Shown here: one piece after another, positions 34,366 through 48,452 of the stretch
Layout: each line of letters starts with the position of its first letter
Position numbering within the stretch: the first letter of the stretch is position 1
From: Humisphaera borealis
Lineage (GTDB): Bacteria; Planctomycetota; Phycisphaerae; Tepidisphaerales; Tepidisphaeraceae
DNA: 64,000 nucleotides
NCBI RefSeq assembly: GCF_015169395.1
Contig: NZ_CP063458.1
Coordinates: forward strand, 5,022,001-5,086,000
Direction of reading: 5' to 3'
Notes under the pieces: model-generated
What the model was told of the DNA's origin: nothing
Database searches by the model: none
The model's input: the letters and a program-made list of their open reading frames with translations, nothing else
Program-made: the position numbers and the translations under genes

Positions 34366-37014
34366 TTACTGAGATCTCGCCGGTTGTGTTGCTCCTTGGG
34401 CTGGAACTGGCCGAGTATTCGGTGCCGCGCCTTCTCGATCCATCCCGGCGGCGATCTCAAGAAGCAGTCGATGGCCTTCGCGGAAACGAGGCGCCTCTTC
34501 CAGTGCCCGGATGATCTGGTTGCGCGCCGCCGGCAGTTGCTTCTCCTCGACGAGCAGTTTCGCGAGTTGGTAATGGTGTTCGGCCTTGCCGAGAGGATCG
34601 AGCATCAGCAGTGCTCGGTGACTCTCCATTGCCAGGCGTCGATCGCCGATCGAATTGGCGGATTTCGCCAGCAGGCGGTAGGGGGCCGGAATCAGCGGAT
34701 TGATCGCAATGATTTGCTCGGCGGCGACGCGGACGGCTGGCCAGTCTCCGGCCGCCTCGGCCAACTCCGCCAGCCGGAGGCGAGGTTCGATTCCGTCGGC
34801 GTCGAGCGCGACATGCTTTTCGAGCATTCGGCGTTCGTCGGCGGGCTCCTTCAAGGCGCGATGAACTGCCGCCATCAGCAAATAGGGTCCGCCCGCCTGG
34901 CCGCTTGTCGGGTATAGCTCAATGGCCTTGGAAAGCGGTGTTTTGGCGGCGGCGAACTTCTCCTCGGCCAGCAGTGCCCGTCCCTCGCCGAGCAGACCAT
35001 AGAAGCTATTGGGATGCTCCTTGTTCCACGCCGCCATCTCGGCACTTCCGGCATCCAGTGCGACTTCCGGCCGCTTCCAGTCCGTGCCCGGCTTGCCCAG
35101 CTTTGAAGCCTGCTCCTTCAGCCAGGCGTCAAAGTTCGCATCGAGCTGATCGATCGGCACGGTACGCTTCGCCAGCGCGTCGTTGATGCGGACATTGTCG
35201 CCCAGATCGGCGAGCACTTTGCCAATGGTGTTCTCGCCGAAGCGGTCGGCGATGTACTGCACCACCATGGACGACTCGTAGTACGCAAACTGCAGGTGCA
35301 TTGGCGACGGCGGCTTCAGGAATGCTCCACTGAGCTGACTGACCGGCGTCGCTCCGCCGGCGAGAATCAGCTCGCGATACTCCGGCGTCATCGACTGTCC
35401 CCACGCCGCGTTCTCACGGCGTTCCTCGTACACGCTGATGCCTTCGCTGAGCCATCGCGGCATCTTGTTCTTGGTTTTGCCCAGCGTGACGGAGTGGCAG
35501 AACTCGTGCCATAGAACCGCTTCCCAGTTCGCCGGCCGCGCCATGCGCGAGGCAGGGCTGTTGATGGTGATCACCGGTCCGAAGCAGACCCCCAGGAATC
35601 CAGATCCGCCCGGCAAACCAAAGGTGCGGATGGCGAAATCGCTTTGCTTGGGAAAGACCTCGACCGATACCGGCCCGGCGATTTCTACGCCGTAGCGCTT
35701 TGTCAGGCGTTCTCTGGCCCGCGTCAGAAGCCGCAGGGCACGGTCGCCGTAGAGGTCGGCTTCGCGTCCATCCATTCGAAGCCTGAAGTGCGCGTTCTCA
35801 AGGATGCGATACTTCGACAGCACGTCGTTCAACGAGACCAGGTTGTACGCGACGACGTTGTACGGATCGGCCTCAAGGGCGGCGGCTGCCCGTTTCCAGC
35901 CCTCTTCGTCCTTGCCCAGGCGCAGAAGATCCTGGCAGAGCTGCACGTTCGCCGGCTGGTAGTTCTGTGCCACCTCCAGTGCCCGCCGCTGGTAGGCAGC
36001 GCCTTCAGCGAAACGGTACTTCTGCGACAGTTTCAGGCCAATGAGGTGATCGACTTCGGGGTTGGCGATCCACGTGGAAAGAGCTTCGGCGCGGGACGTC
36101 TGTTCCTTCGTGGTATCGCCGGCGAGATGAGCCAGAACGGCGCGGTATGCCCACGCCCGGGAATGGCGCGGATTGATTTCAAGGACCTTTGCGAGAATGT
36201 CCTCGGCAGCTTGGTAGCCTTCCCGGTCGATCAGGTTGTCGGCCTGGAAAAGCAGGCTGTCGATGTGACGGGGGTTGAGCTCGAGCGATTTCGTGAGGGC
36301 GGCCGTCGCGCGTTCGGCATCGCTCTCCTGGTACGCCAATGCCAGGCCAAGGTGTGCATCCGGACTGTCAGGGGCGCGCTTCAGCGCCCCGGCGAAAGCC
36401 TCGGCGGCCAGCGCATAGTCGAACTTGGCCAGCGACAACTCTCCCGAAGCGAAATAGGGCTCGGCGGAGGTCGGGTCATCCTTCTTCGCACGATCGTAGT
36501 AGGTTTCGAGCACAACCCGGGCATCGGCACCCGTTGCGAGCATCGCACGCCCGGCGGCAACGCGGGAAGACACCTCTTCGAGTCGGCGGGGGGCTGCCTC
36601 GGCCAATTCGCGGATGGACTGCAACAGCCCTGTCGCTTCATCGGCCCGGCCCGATCGTCGAAGAACTTCGACGCCGATCCACTTCAGCGGAAGACTGAAC
36701 GTGTGGATCTGGTGCGCCGCCTCAAACGTCTTCAGTGCGTCGGCGTATTTTCCGGTCGTTAGTTCGGTTCGGATCTTGAGGAGCCACCACTCTTCGAACC
36801 AGCGATTCGATTCCACGCCTTTTGCCGCGGCGTCCTGGCAGGCGGCGTAATCGCCGGTTTCGTAGAGTTTTCGCGCCTCTGCAAGACTCTCGGCCGAAGC
36901 GCATTCCCCGGTAGCGACCAATGTCGCAAGGACCGCCAGCACGCGGAGAAGAATCCTTCGCGAGTGCGAAAAACAGTGCAAAACGCGGGTTTGGGCCCCG
37001 ATCCGGTTCAGCAT
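34366..37014 (-). CDS. TPR protein with gluzincin (peptidase MA-like) domain, operon leader
   Basis: The 882-residue protein starts at the ATG at 37012-37014; a longer frame to 37434 is noncoding sequence with terminators. A signal peptide (about 20-40, LAVLATLVATGECASA) is followed by TPR-like helices (about 45-410), a domain with HEFCH at 503-507 and a downstream WLSEGISVYEE, then more TPR repeats (about 680-860). HExxH with the later Glu is the zinc site of gluzincin peptidases, here the peptidase MA/DUF1570-like group. It lies 90 bp upstream of the DUF4159 gene and leads the same-strand series. It may be a periplasmic protease or a TPR scaffold; activity is inferred. Confidence 0.8.
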   Translation of the reverse strand: MLNRIGAQTRVLHCFSHSRRILLRVLAVLATLVATGECASAESLAEARKLYETGDYAACQDAAAKGVESNRWFEEWWLLKIRTELTTGKYADALKTFEAAHQIHTFSLPLKWIGVEVLRRSGRADEATGLLQSIRELAEAAPRRLEEVSSRVAAGRAMLATGADARVVLETYYDRAKKDDPTSAEPYFASGELSLAKFDYALAAEAFAGALKRAPDSPDAHLGLALAYQESDAERATAALTKSLELNPRHIDSLLFQADNLIDREGYQAAEDILAKVLEINPRHSRAWAYRAVLAHLAGDTTKEQTSRAEALSTWIANPEVDHLIGLKLSQKYRFAEGAAYQRRALEVAQNYQPANVQLCQDLLRLGKDEEGWKRAAAALEADPYNVVAYNLVSLNDVLSKYRILENAHFRLRMDGREADLYGDRALRLLTRARERLTKRYGVEIAGPVSVEVFPKQSDFAIRTFGLPGGSGFLGVCFGPVITINSPASRMARPANWEAVLWHEFCHSVTLGKTKNKMPRWLSEGISVYEERRENAAWGQSMTPEYRELILAGGATPVSQLSGAFLKPPSPMHLQFAYYESSMVVQYIADRFGENTIGKVLADLGDNVRINDALAKRTVPIDQLDANFDAWLKEQASKLGKPGTDWKRPEVALDAGSAEMAAWNKEHPNSFYGLLGEGRALLAEEKFAAAKTPLSKAIELYPTSGQAGGPYLLMAAVHRALKEPADERRMLEKHVALDADGIEPRLRLAELAEAAGDWPAVRVAAEQIIAINPLIPAPYRLLAKSANSIGDRRLAMESHRALLMLDPLGKAEHHYQLAKLLVEEKQLPAARNQIIRALEEAPRFREGHRLLLEIAAGMDREGAAPNTRPVPAQGATQPARSQ

Positions 37015-37218
37015 GTGTGACCTGTCGGAACGGACGGAAATGAATCGTCGCACGCAGAGCTGTCGCCAACCGAAACGATGGACATCTCGACCGCATTCAG
37101 CTTGTACCTGTCCGGTGACGAATCTCGCAACAAGTAATGCGTTCTGCGAACAAGGCGAACCTCTCGGCGATCGATGCCTTGATATCCCAATTTGCGGTCC
37201 CAATCGCACCGCAGCCGC

Positions 37219-37256
37219 AAAAAAAAAGCCGCACACCGGAGGGTTGGTGTGCGGCT
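37219..37256 (-). terminator. Strong intrinsic terminator on minus strand (downstream of the two)
   Basis: AGCCGCACACC (37227-37237) and GGTGTGCGGCT (37246-37256) form a perfect 11-bp stem with an 8-nt loop. In the minus direction it is followed by nine T residues (37219-37227 on plus are A). Confidence 0.9.
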
Positions 37257-37349
37257 TGGCGGAGGAGGAAACGAGGATCGGGCATGCAGCGACGCTGCAG
37301 TTCATGTGCTTTTGGAAGAAATCAATCGCAATGGAGCGCCGGTTCGAAC

Positions 37350-37404
37350 AAAAAACCCCGAACAATGTGCCACCCGCAGACCGCCTGCGGGCGGCACTTG
37401 TTCG
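37350..37404 (-). terminator. Second intrinsic-terminator-like hairpin on minus strand
   Basis: Arms 37359-37379 and 37385-37404 pair over about 20 bp with one bulge and one mismatch. In the minus direction GGGG then six T residues follow. There is no recognised minus-strand gene upstream for either terminator. Confidence 0.75.
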
Positions 37405-37753
37405 TGGGAACCAACCGCGCTCTAAATCTTTCACGGGCCGTTGCCCGTTGCCGCCAACAAGGCGACGCTAAGCCCTAAAGCGAACTTGGTGCCACAGGAT
37501 TTAGCAGCATGAAGAAAATGCGAGAATGAAGTATTACTCATTTATTTTAAACGCTTTACGATCCTCGTAAGGACCATCTGAATGGGTGCGTAGCAATCCG
37601 TACGCTGCCCATTTTGTGCGCATGCCCCCTGTCGTTATCGCCACCGACGCTTCTTTGCGCGCTACCTCCTACTGCCTGCTCGGATGACGCCGGTTCCAAA
37701 CTGGTAGGAGAAGGCTCGGCGGTATGAATCCGAAGAAAACATTCCCAAGGCCG

Positions 37754-37781
37754 TTGACACAGGCCTCAGAGTCGGTATTAT
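37754..37781 (+). promoter_or_regulatory. Predicted sigma70-type rRNA operon promoter
   Basis: TTGACA (37754-37759) and TATTAT (37776-37781) are separated by 16 bp. This is the best match to a housekeeping promoter ahead of the 16S gene and predicts a transcript start near 37788, about 714 nt before 16S. Confidence 0.75.
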
Positions 37782-37787
37782 CCCTCC

Positions 37788-38501
37788 TCCCTTGAACGAC
37801 GCGGCCGACACGGCCAAGTCAAAAAAGGGATGCAAATCAAGTAACTACTTGAACTTGCAGCGGAAAGATGTTAAGCTCCTCGACCCAACGGTTGATGAGC
37901 AAACCATCAAGACCGTTTTAGCTCTTTGGCAATCGAATAGTGTTTGGAAGCCGCGAGGATGTGAGTCCGAAGCTGCCGGTGTACGGTGGTGTTCGGACGC
38001 CAAGATCCAAGTCGTCGGTCTGAGTTGATACGTCGGCTGCTGGTGTAAATCAGTGGTTGATGGTTTGACGAGGGTCGGCGCAAGCTTGAGTAAAATCAAG
38101 CTGCTTGAATCTCAAGCATTCTTTGCGGTGCGCTTAAGAAGTGATCCTTCGATTCAGTCTGATTGCCCGCAAGGGTGGTCGGGATGGATCAAGTTCAATT
38201 TCAAGAGAGCCGGTCCCCCGGTGCTTAGCCGTGTCGGGGGCCGAAAGCCAGAAGAGAGTGTTTGAGCCTTGCAAATCCGAGTTGAAGTTGCTGCCGCGAG
38301 AGTGGTGGTGATGGAAGCTCGGCGGGCCGATCGTCCTAGCCGACGGTTGGTTCGTAAAGACGCCTTCGAGTTGTCTTAACTCGGAGGTGTTGGACAAACT
38401 CGTTTCGAGGATAAACGCTTCTACTGAAACTGTTAGTCGCCGTCTATGAGGGCCGAGAGGTTCTTACGCGGTGCATGAGGATGGAGAAGTGCCAAGAAAT
38501 T
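37788..38501 (+). other. rRNA leader with boxA-like site and 16S processing stem
   Basis: The leader is long. AGCTCTTTGGCAA (37920-37932) resembles the antitermination boxA (TGCTCTTTAACAA). AGTCGCCGTC (38435-38444) pairs perfectly with GACGGCGACT (40081-40090) after 16S, forming a likely RNase III processing stem. No protein-coding gene is supported. Confidence 0.65.
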
Positions 38502-43522
<5,021 letters not shown>

Positions 43523-43939
43523 ACTTTTATCGATCATCGTTGCAAAAGAGGCGATGAGCGGAAGTAGTCAGTCGTCGGTAGTCAGTAGACAGAGAATGCG
43601 AAAGCGTTCGATGTCGAAAGGCTCCCACTTCTGAATGCCTCGCTCGTCACGCTCGACGATACAAACGCAGGGCTTAACGCCCTGCGGGTCGCAGAGTGGT
43701 TCGACTGATCCATCCTTGACAAGCCCATCGGCTTGCCTGGAACGGACAGGAGCTTTAACGCTCATGTCCTGATCAGCAACCCGATCGGTGATGAAGAGTC
43801 TGAATTAGAAGAACCCTTTACGAAGCATGTGATTAACGTCTCTGCCGTCCTCGCAACGCGAGCGACGCGGAAGGCGACTTGAACCTTACATTTACTTGGC
43901 AATCCAAGCCGAGTACACCGGAAACGATGTACTCGGCCT
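43523..43939 (+). other. 23S-5S spacer
   Basis: The spacer is about 417 nt with no tRNA. A perfect 10-bp inverted repeat, GCCGAGTACA (43908-43917) and TGTACTCGGC (43929-43938), lies immediately before 5S and may direct its processing. A hairpin GCAGGGC/GCCCTGC lies near 43670. Confidence 0.7.
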
Positions 43940-44050
43940 TTGCTGGTGGCTATACCCGCGGGGCCACACCCGTTCCCATTCCGAACACGGTCGTTAAGCC
44001 CGCGGGGCCGATGATACTGCGTCAGCGGGAAAGTAGGTCACTGCCGGCAA
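43940..44050 (+). rRNA. 5S ribosomal RNA
   Basis: The sequence has the 5S core CCCATTCCGAACACGG and the closing GAAAGTAGGTCACTGCC. The ends pair (TTGCTGG with CCGGCAA). Length about 111 nt. Confidence 0.93.
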
Positions 44051-44060
44051 TTTACATCGC

Positions 44061-44094
44061 AACGCCCGGCTCTCTTCATCGAGAGCCGGGCGTT
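44061..44094 (+). terminator. rRNA operon terminator
   Basis: AACGCCCGGCTCTC (44061-44074) and GAGAGCCGGGCGTT (44081-44094) form a perfect 14-bp stem with a 6-nt loop, 10 bp after 5S. The following GTTCGTTT is a weak T-run. Confidence 0.85.
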
Positions 44095-44218
44095 GTTCGT
44101 TTGGCGAGAACGCAGTGGGGGCTCATCCATTTCTCTGACGCGGAGACCGCAAGCCGTGAATCCGGCCGATGTGTCGGTCGCCGCTTGAATCTCTTGGTGG
44201 CCGTGTCACGATGCCGGT

Positions 44219-44863
44219 ATGGACTTTGGCGAAGTTTTCCAGCACCTGGTGGATCTGCTCAAAAGCCACTGGCATCAGATACTCATCTCTCTGTTCAGCA
44301 TTTTGTTCGGCGCGTGGATTGGGCGGCGGAGAGCCCAGCGTGAATGGGCACGCAAGGAATTCCTTGAGCGGGTCAACTTCTCGCTTAACAGCATTACCGA
44401 TAACACGCTCCGCATCCGTACGCTGATCGAGAAGAACACGATCGATGTCTTCCTCAACAAGGTGGCGACCGAGCGGATCGTGGACGCGGCGTCGCGCACC
44501 GATGCCAATAGTGCCCTGTTGCCACTCGAGAAGAACGATCGCTGGTTCATGCTCAATGCCGTGCTGAACGAGCTGAGCGAGAAATTCGCCGATGGTTTTC
44601 TCCGTCGCGACATAGGTATTCCCGTCCAATCCGCGACATTCCTTGTCTGTCTGACCTTTGAATCTGCCGGCGATCTGAAAACACGCAAGATCCGCGTCAT
44701 GATCATGCGGAAGGAACTGCTGGCTGCGCTTCCCGCCGAGCCTCCGAACTTTGAGCGGGCCCACCACAAGACGCGTTGGACGACCCTTACCCAGCTCGCG
44801 ACGGCATACGCCAGGGAGCCGGACCAGTTCATGGAGGTTGAACTCGTTCTGCCTCAGCATTAG
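44219..44863 (+). CDS. Single-pass membrane protein of unknown function
   Basis: The 214-residue protein has one hydrophobic segment (about 20-34, ILISLFSILFGAWIG) followed by RRRAQREWARKEF, so the larger C-terminal domain probably faces the cytoplasm. That domain is mainly helical in its first part and includes RWFMLNAVLNELSEKF near residue 110. I do not recognise it. It follows the rRNA operon terminator by 124 bp and precedes the PQQ-propeller gene on the same strand. Confidence 0.7.
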   Translation: MDFGEVFQHLVDLLKSHWHQILISLFSILFGAWIGRRRAQREWARKEFLERVNFSLNSITDNTLRIRTLIEKNTIDVFLNKVATERIVDAASRTDANSALLPLEKNDRWFMLNAVLNELSEKFADGFLRRDIGIPVQSATFLVCLTFESAGDLKTRKIRVMIMRKELLAALPAEPPNFERAHHKTRWTTLTQLATAYAREPDQFMEVELVLPQH

Positions 44864-44993
44864 CCCTACGGCCTGTAAAAGAGCCACAATTTTCCACGAC
44901 TTCTGAGTTCTCTGTCGGTGGAAGTACTCGGTATGCTTCCCTCCAGGCGTGAAAGACCACGCCATTATCCCGTTACAAATCAGGTAGACCCAC

Positions 44994-46235
44994 ATGAAAA
45001 GCATCAAGCAACTGGCTGCGGCCGTTCTGTTGTCATCGTCCTTGGGCGCTGGTGTGCTAGCCGACTGGCCGCAGTGGCGCGGACCGGATCGGACGGACAT
45101 TTCCAAGGAGACGGGACTCCTGAAGCAGTGGCCGGCCGGCGGACCGAAGCTCGACTGGATCTATAAAGACGGTGGACTTGGCTATGCCGGGTTCGCGGTC
45201 GTCGGCGAAACCCTCTATACGATGGGCGCTCGCGGCGATACCGAAATGCTGATCGCGCTGAACGTCAAGGACGGGAGCCAGAAGTGGGCCGTTCCGATCG
45301 GTGCTCTACTGACCAATGGTTGGGGCGACGGTCCTCGCGGGACGCCTACTGTCGATGGCGAACACATTTACACCCTCAGCGGCCAGGGAAATCTCATCTG
45401 TGCCAAGGCGTCCGACGGTACGACCGTCTGGAAAGCGTCCATGCGCGACCTCGGCGGCAAGACGCCCGGCTGGGGATATACCGAAAGCCCGCTCGTGGAC
45501 GGCGACAAAGTCGTTTGCACCCCCGGCGGGGCGAAGGGCGCCGTTGCGGCGTTCGACAAGAAGACCGGAAAAGTGCTCTGGCAAAGCGCCGATTTCACTG
45601 AAGGCGCGCAGTATTCATCGATCATCGCCGTCGATCACGACGGCAAGCGCCAGTTCATTCAGCGCACGATGGCCAAGGTCGTGGGCCTTGATCCTTCTTC
45701 CGGCGCGGTGCTGTGGGTGACCGACTTCCCAGGCAAGACGGCCGTCATTCCGACGCCGATCTACCACAGCGGCAACGTCTACGTCGCCGCGGGTTACGGC
45801 GTCGGTTGCAAGATGGTCAATATCGGCTCGGGAAATAAGGTGACGGAGGTCTATCAGAACGACGTCATAATCAATCACCACGGCGGCGTGGTGCTCGTTG
45901 GTGAGCACCTCTACGGCTATTCCGACAAGGCCGGATGGGTCTGCCAGGACTTCAAGTCCGGCAAGCAGGTCTGGGCCGAGAAGAAGGCGCTGGGCAAGGG
46001 CGCCATCACCTTCGCCGACGGCAAACTGTACCTGCTCGGCGAATCAGACGGCCAGGTCGTGATCATCGACGCATCCCCGGAAGGCTGGAAGGAGCACGGC
46101 CGGTTCACGCTCACGCCACAGACCAAAAACCGAAACCCCAAGGGCAAGGTCTGGACGCACCCCGTGATCGCGAACGGGAAGATGTACCTGCGGGACCAGG
46201 AACTGATCTTCAGCTTTGACGTCAAAGGCAAGTAG
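44994..46235 (+). CDS. Secreted PQQ-like beta-propeller protein
   Basis: The 413-residue protein has a signal peptide (about 1-23) followed by DWPQWRGPDRTD, the usual start of planctomycete PQQ-repeat propeller proteins. Blades carry patterns such as LNVKDGSQKWAVPIG, AKASDGTTVWKASM, DKKTGKVLWQSADF and LDPSSGAVLWVTDF. It resembles BamB/PQQ_2 propellers, which are often non-enzymatic scaffolds. No quinone-binding or catalytic residues can be assigned. AGGTAG lies just upstream of the ATG, and a strong terminator follows. Confidence 0.88.
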   Translation: MKSIKQLAAAVLLSSSLGAGVLADWPQWRGPDRTDISKETGLLKQWPAGGPKLDWIYKDGGLGYAGFAVVGETLYTMGARGDTEMLIALNVKDGSQKWAVPIGALLTNGWGDGPRGTPTVDGEHIYTLSGQGNLICAKASDGTTVWKASMRDLGGKTPGWGYTESPLVDGDKVVCTPGGAKGAVAAFDKKTGKVLWQSADFTEGAQYSSIIAVDHDGKRQFIQRTMAKVVGLDPSSGAVLWVTDFPGKTAVIPTPIYHSGNVYVAAGYGVGCKMVNIGSGNKVTEVYQNDVIINHHGGVVLVGEHLYGYSDKAGWVCQDFKSGKQVWAEKKALGKGAITFADGKLYLLGESDGQVVIIDASPEGWKEHGRFTLTPQTKNRNPKGKVWTHPVIANGKMYLRDQELIFSFDVKGK

Positions 46236-46300
46236 TCGAGTGAGCGTTGGATGAAGGCGATCTGGTCGTCGCTTAGGAGAACAAATTGCATCGCACCAGC

Positions 46301-46341
46301 AGCGTCCATCGGACCGACCGGCCGATGGACGCTTTTCTTTT
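46301..46341 (+). terminator. Intrinsic terminator after PQQ-propeller gene
   Basis: AGCGTCCATCGG (46301-46312) and CCGATGGACGCT (46322-46333) form a perfect 12-bp stem followed by TTTTCTTTT. It lies 65 bp after the stop and just ahead of the convergent G8 gene's stop. Confidence 0.93.
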
Positions 46342-46359
46342 CGGCCGCGGACGGCGCGA

Positions 46360-48396
46360 CTAGTTGCCTTCCACCCTCAAGCGATGTGGCGTCTTTTCGA
46401 GGTTGCCGGCGGCGTCTTCGGCGACGGCCTCCAGTTCGATCGGCGCCTTGCTGGCCGCTTCCAACTCGATCTCCCATTCGGCGTAGTTCGCGCGTGACGA
46501 ATGGGCCTCCTTGCCGTTGATCCGGACAGACTTCACCGCGCCGTCGTCAATGGTGGTGCCGCGCACCAGGATCTTGCCCTCGCGCCGCGCGTGACCGGTG
46601 ATAACGGTGACCGGCGGCAGATCGTCCACGATGTCCAGCGGCTTCGGATAATCCGCTTCGACTGGCCGGCGGCCCTGCGGCGAAAACTCCGGACTTACCG
46701 CAATTTGATCGAGCCGAATGTTTCGGTATGCGTGATCCTTGTACACGGGTCGCCAAATACCGTACTCGCACACGTGGCAGTCGAGGCGGTCGATCATCAC
46801 CGAAGGTGACACGGGATGAATGGACCAGTGAGAGTTCCAAACACGAAAGTTGCGGATCACAAACGGGTGCTGCACGTCCGGCCCGACACCCGCGACACCG
46901 GTTCCGAACGGAACGCCGCCTCCAAGATTAAATCCGTGTCGCCGTTGGCAGTTGGCTTCATTGTCCTCGAAGCGAAGAAACGGCAGCGTCCGGACATCCG
47001 TCGGGGCGTGCGATCCATCCGGTCGGCGAACATCCAAGGTCAGCTTGAAAGCAGGCGTCTCCATCGCCTGGAAAAAGTACCCGTATTCGTCGCACTCCGC
47101 GGCCACATTCCGAGTAAAGGCATTGAGGCTATTCGCCCACCAGAACCCCGAACCGTCGTTGGCATCAAACGGCAATGCCTGGTCAGGAAGCTTTTTGGCG
47201 ATGTACGCCTGAACGGCAAGGTTCCGATCAAGCACGTTGTAGACTTCCGTTCCATTCTCCAGGAAGAAGCCGTGGCCCTTGGACTGGTAGCCCACGCAGT
47301 CGCGGACGACCAGGTAGTTGGTACCGTGAATGGTGATCCAGCGGTTATCGCTGTCCCAGATGCTTGCACCAATCACGCTCGTGCCGCGCATCGTGTCGCC
47401 GGCCAGGTGGAAATGAAGGCTGTAACGACCCAGCACGTCCTCCTTCCCGAGGTGTCGGAACTCGGCGTACGAAATGGATCCGCGGGAATTACGGTGATAC
47501 ATCGTGTGGCCGCGGATGCCCTTTGGGTCGGCGGATTCCACGACCACGTTCCGCGACAGATTGGCGATGTCGCCGCGGTAGTCGCCGTCGGCGGTGTGAT
47601 CGAACGCCACCGCCTGGTCGAGCGTGAGCTTCTGGCCGTCGATTGCGGTGATCAGGCGTTCTTCAGTCTGTGTGCTGTCTTTTGTGGAGGGGCGGAAGGT
47701 CTGGTTGCGCTTGATCTGACGCGTGGTGGCGGTGAGAAGGACCCGGTCGCCGACGTGCCATCCGGTCACCGTATCAAGCAGACTGACGGCACCATCGCCT
47801 TTGGCGACGGCACTGCCGAGGCGAGTCCAAGTCTGTGACATCGGCGCGCCGTGAAAGTCCATGCGCCCGCCACAGCAGACGATCGCCGGCAGCGAACTTC
47901 GATCGGCACCCTCGAACGCCGTCAGGCGAATGACCGCAGATACACCAGCAGGGATCGGGTCCTGAGCCGTCCCGACCTCGAGTGCACCCCGTGTGGGTGC
48001 AAGCATGTCCGCCACCGTATTGTCGGGCTGAGGTACGGCAACGGCGGGTCGGATATGCGCCGTGCAGTCGAAGCCGGTCTCGCTGACGTCCTCGCCTTCC
48101 TGGACTTTCAGGAGCCCCACATCAAGGCGGGTGTTTCTTTCGCGGGAGAACGTCAGCAAGCCGGCGATATGGACGGAGCGGAGTGGCTGCGAAGTGATGA
48201 TGTCGTACGTCACCTCGTGGTCACGTCGTACAAGTACGCGCGACCCGCCCGCCGGAACCTTTCCATTGTCCCAGATCTTTGCATCGGACCAGCGTCCTGA
48301 CCGAACGGTGCTCACGGTAGGGGCGCTTTCAGCGGCTGCGCAAACGCCACTGGCCGCCAGCAGGAGCAGGATGCCTGATAGCCGGTTGATTCTCAT
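46360..48396 (-). CDS. Secreted G8-domain, right-handed beta-helix protein (CEMIP/PKHD1L1-like)
   Basis: From the ATG at 48394-48396 the protein has 678 residues; a longer frame adds 19 residues before the signal peptide (to about residue 22, ASGVCAAA). Next is a G8 domain: VRSGRWSDAKIWDNGKVPAG, RRDHEVTYDI, and DVGLLKVQEG. A right-handed beta-helix follows, with SYAEFRHLGKEDVLGRYSLH and YLVVRDCVGYQSKGHGFFLE, wording close to animal CEMIP and fibrocystin-like proteins. A C-terminal beta-sandwich (about 585-678) ends it. CEMIP acts on hyaluronan; the bacterial family's ligand is unknown, though polysaccharide binding is plausible. The gene is followed by a convergent terminator and preceded, 57 bp away, by the RTX gene. 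Confidence 0.85.
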   Translation of the reverse strand: MRINRLSGILLLLAASGVCAAAESAPTVSTVRSGRWSDAKIWDNGKVPAGGSRVLVRRDHEVTYDIITSQPLRSVHIAGLLTFSRERNTRLDVGLLKVQEGEDVSETGFDCTAHIRPAVAVPQPDNTVADMLAPTRGALEVGTAQDPIPAGVSAVIRLTAFEGADRSSLPAIVCCGGRMDFHGAPMSQTWTRLGSAVAKGDGAVSLLDTVTGWHVGDRVLLTATTRQIKRNQTFRPSTKDSTQTEERLITAIDGQKLTLDQAVAFDHTADGDYRGDIANLSRNVVVESADPKGIRGHTMYHRNSRGSISYAEFRHLGKEDVLGRYSLHFHLAGDTMRGTSVIGASIWDSDNRWITIHGTNYLVVRDCVGYQSKGHGFFLENGTEVYNVLDRNLAVQAYIAKKLPDQALPFDANDGSGFWWANSLNAFTRNVAAECDEYGYFFQAMETPAFKLTLDVRRPDGSHAPTDVRTLPFLRFEDNEANCQRRHGFNLGGGVPFGTGVAGVGPDVQHPFVIRNFRVWNSHWSIHPVSPSVMIDRLDCHVCEYGIWRPVYKDHAYRNIRLDQIAVSPEFSPQGRRPVEADYPKPLDIVDDLPPVTVITGHARREGKILVRGTTIDDGAVKSVRINGKEAHSSRANYAEWEIELEAASKAPIELEAVAEDAAGNLEKTPHRLRVEGN

Positions 48397-48452
48397 GGTC
48401 GCATGGTAACACCGCGCCGCGCCAGTTCGGAAAGCATTTGGTGTATGCCCCA

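Larger units (their letters stand above)
37015..37753. other. Divergent intergenic region between MoxR operon and rRNA operon
   Basis: This must hold the promoter of the minus-strand operon and separates it from the rRNA promoter. Two intrinsic terminators facing minus lie in it (annotated separately). A notably AT-rich block (37525-37555) is present, and TGGGTGCGTA pairs imperfectly with TACGCTGCCCA around 37583-37611. No protein-coding frame looks real. Confidence 0.6.

Noticed and set aside
37015-37434. An N-terminal extension of the TPR gene
   Set aside because: The extension contains a terminator hairpin and ends before a proper signal peptide at 37014.
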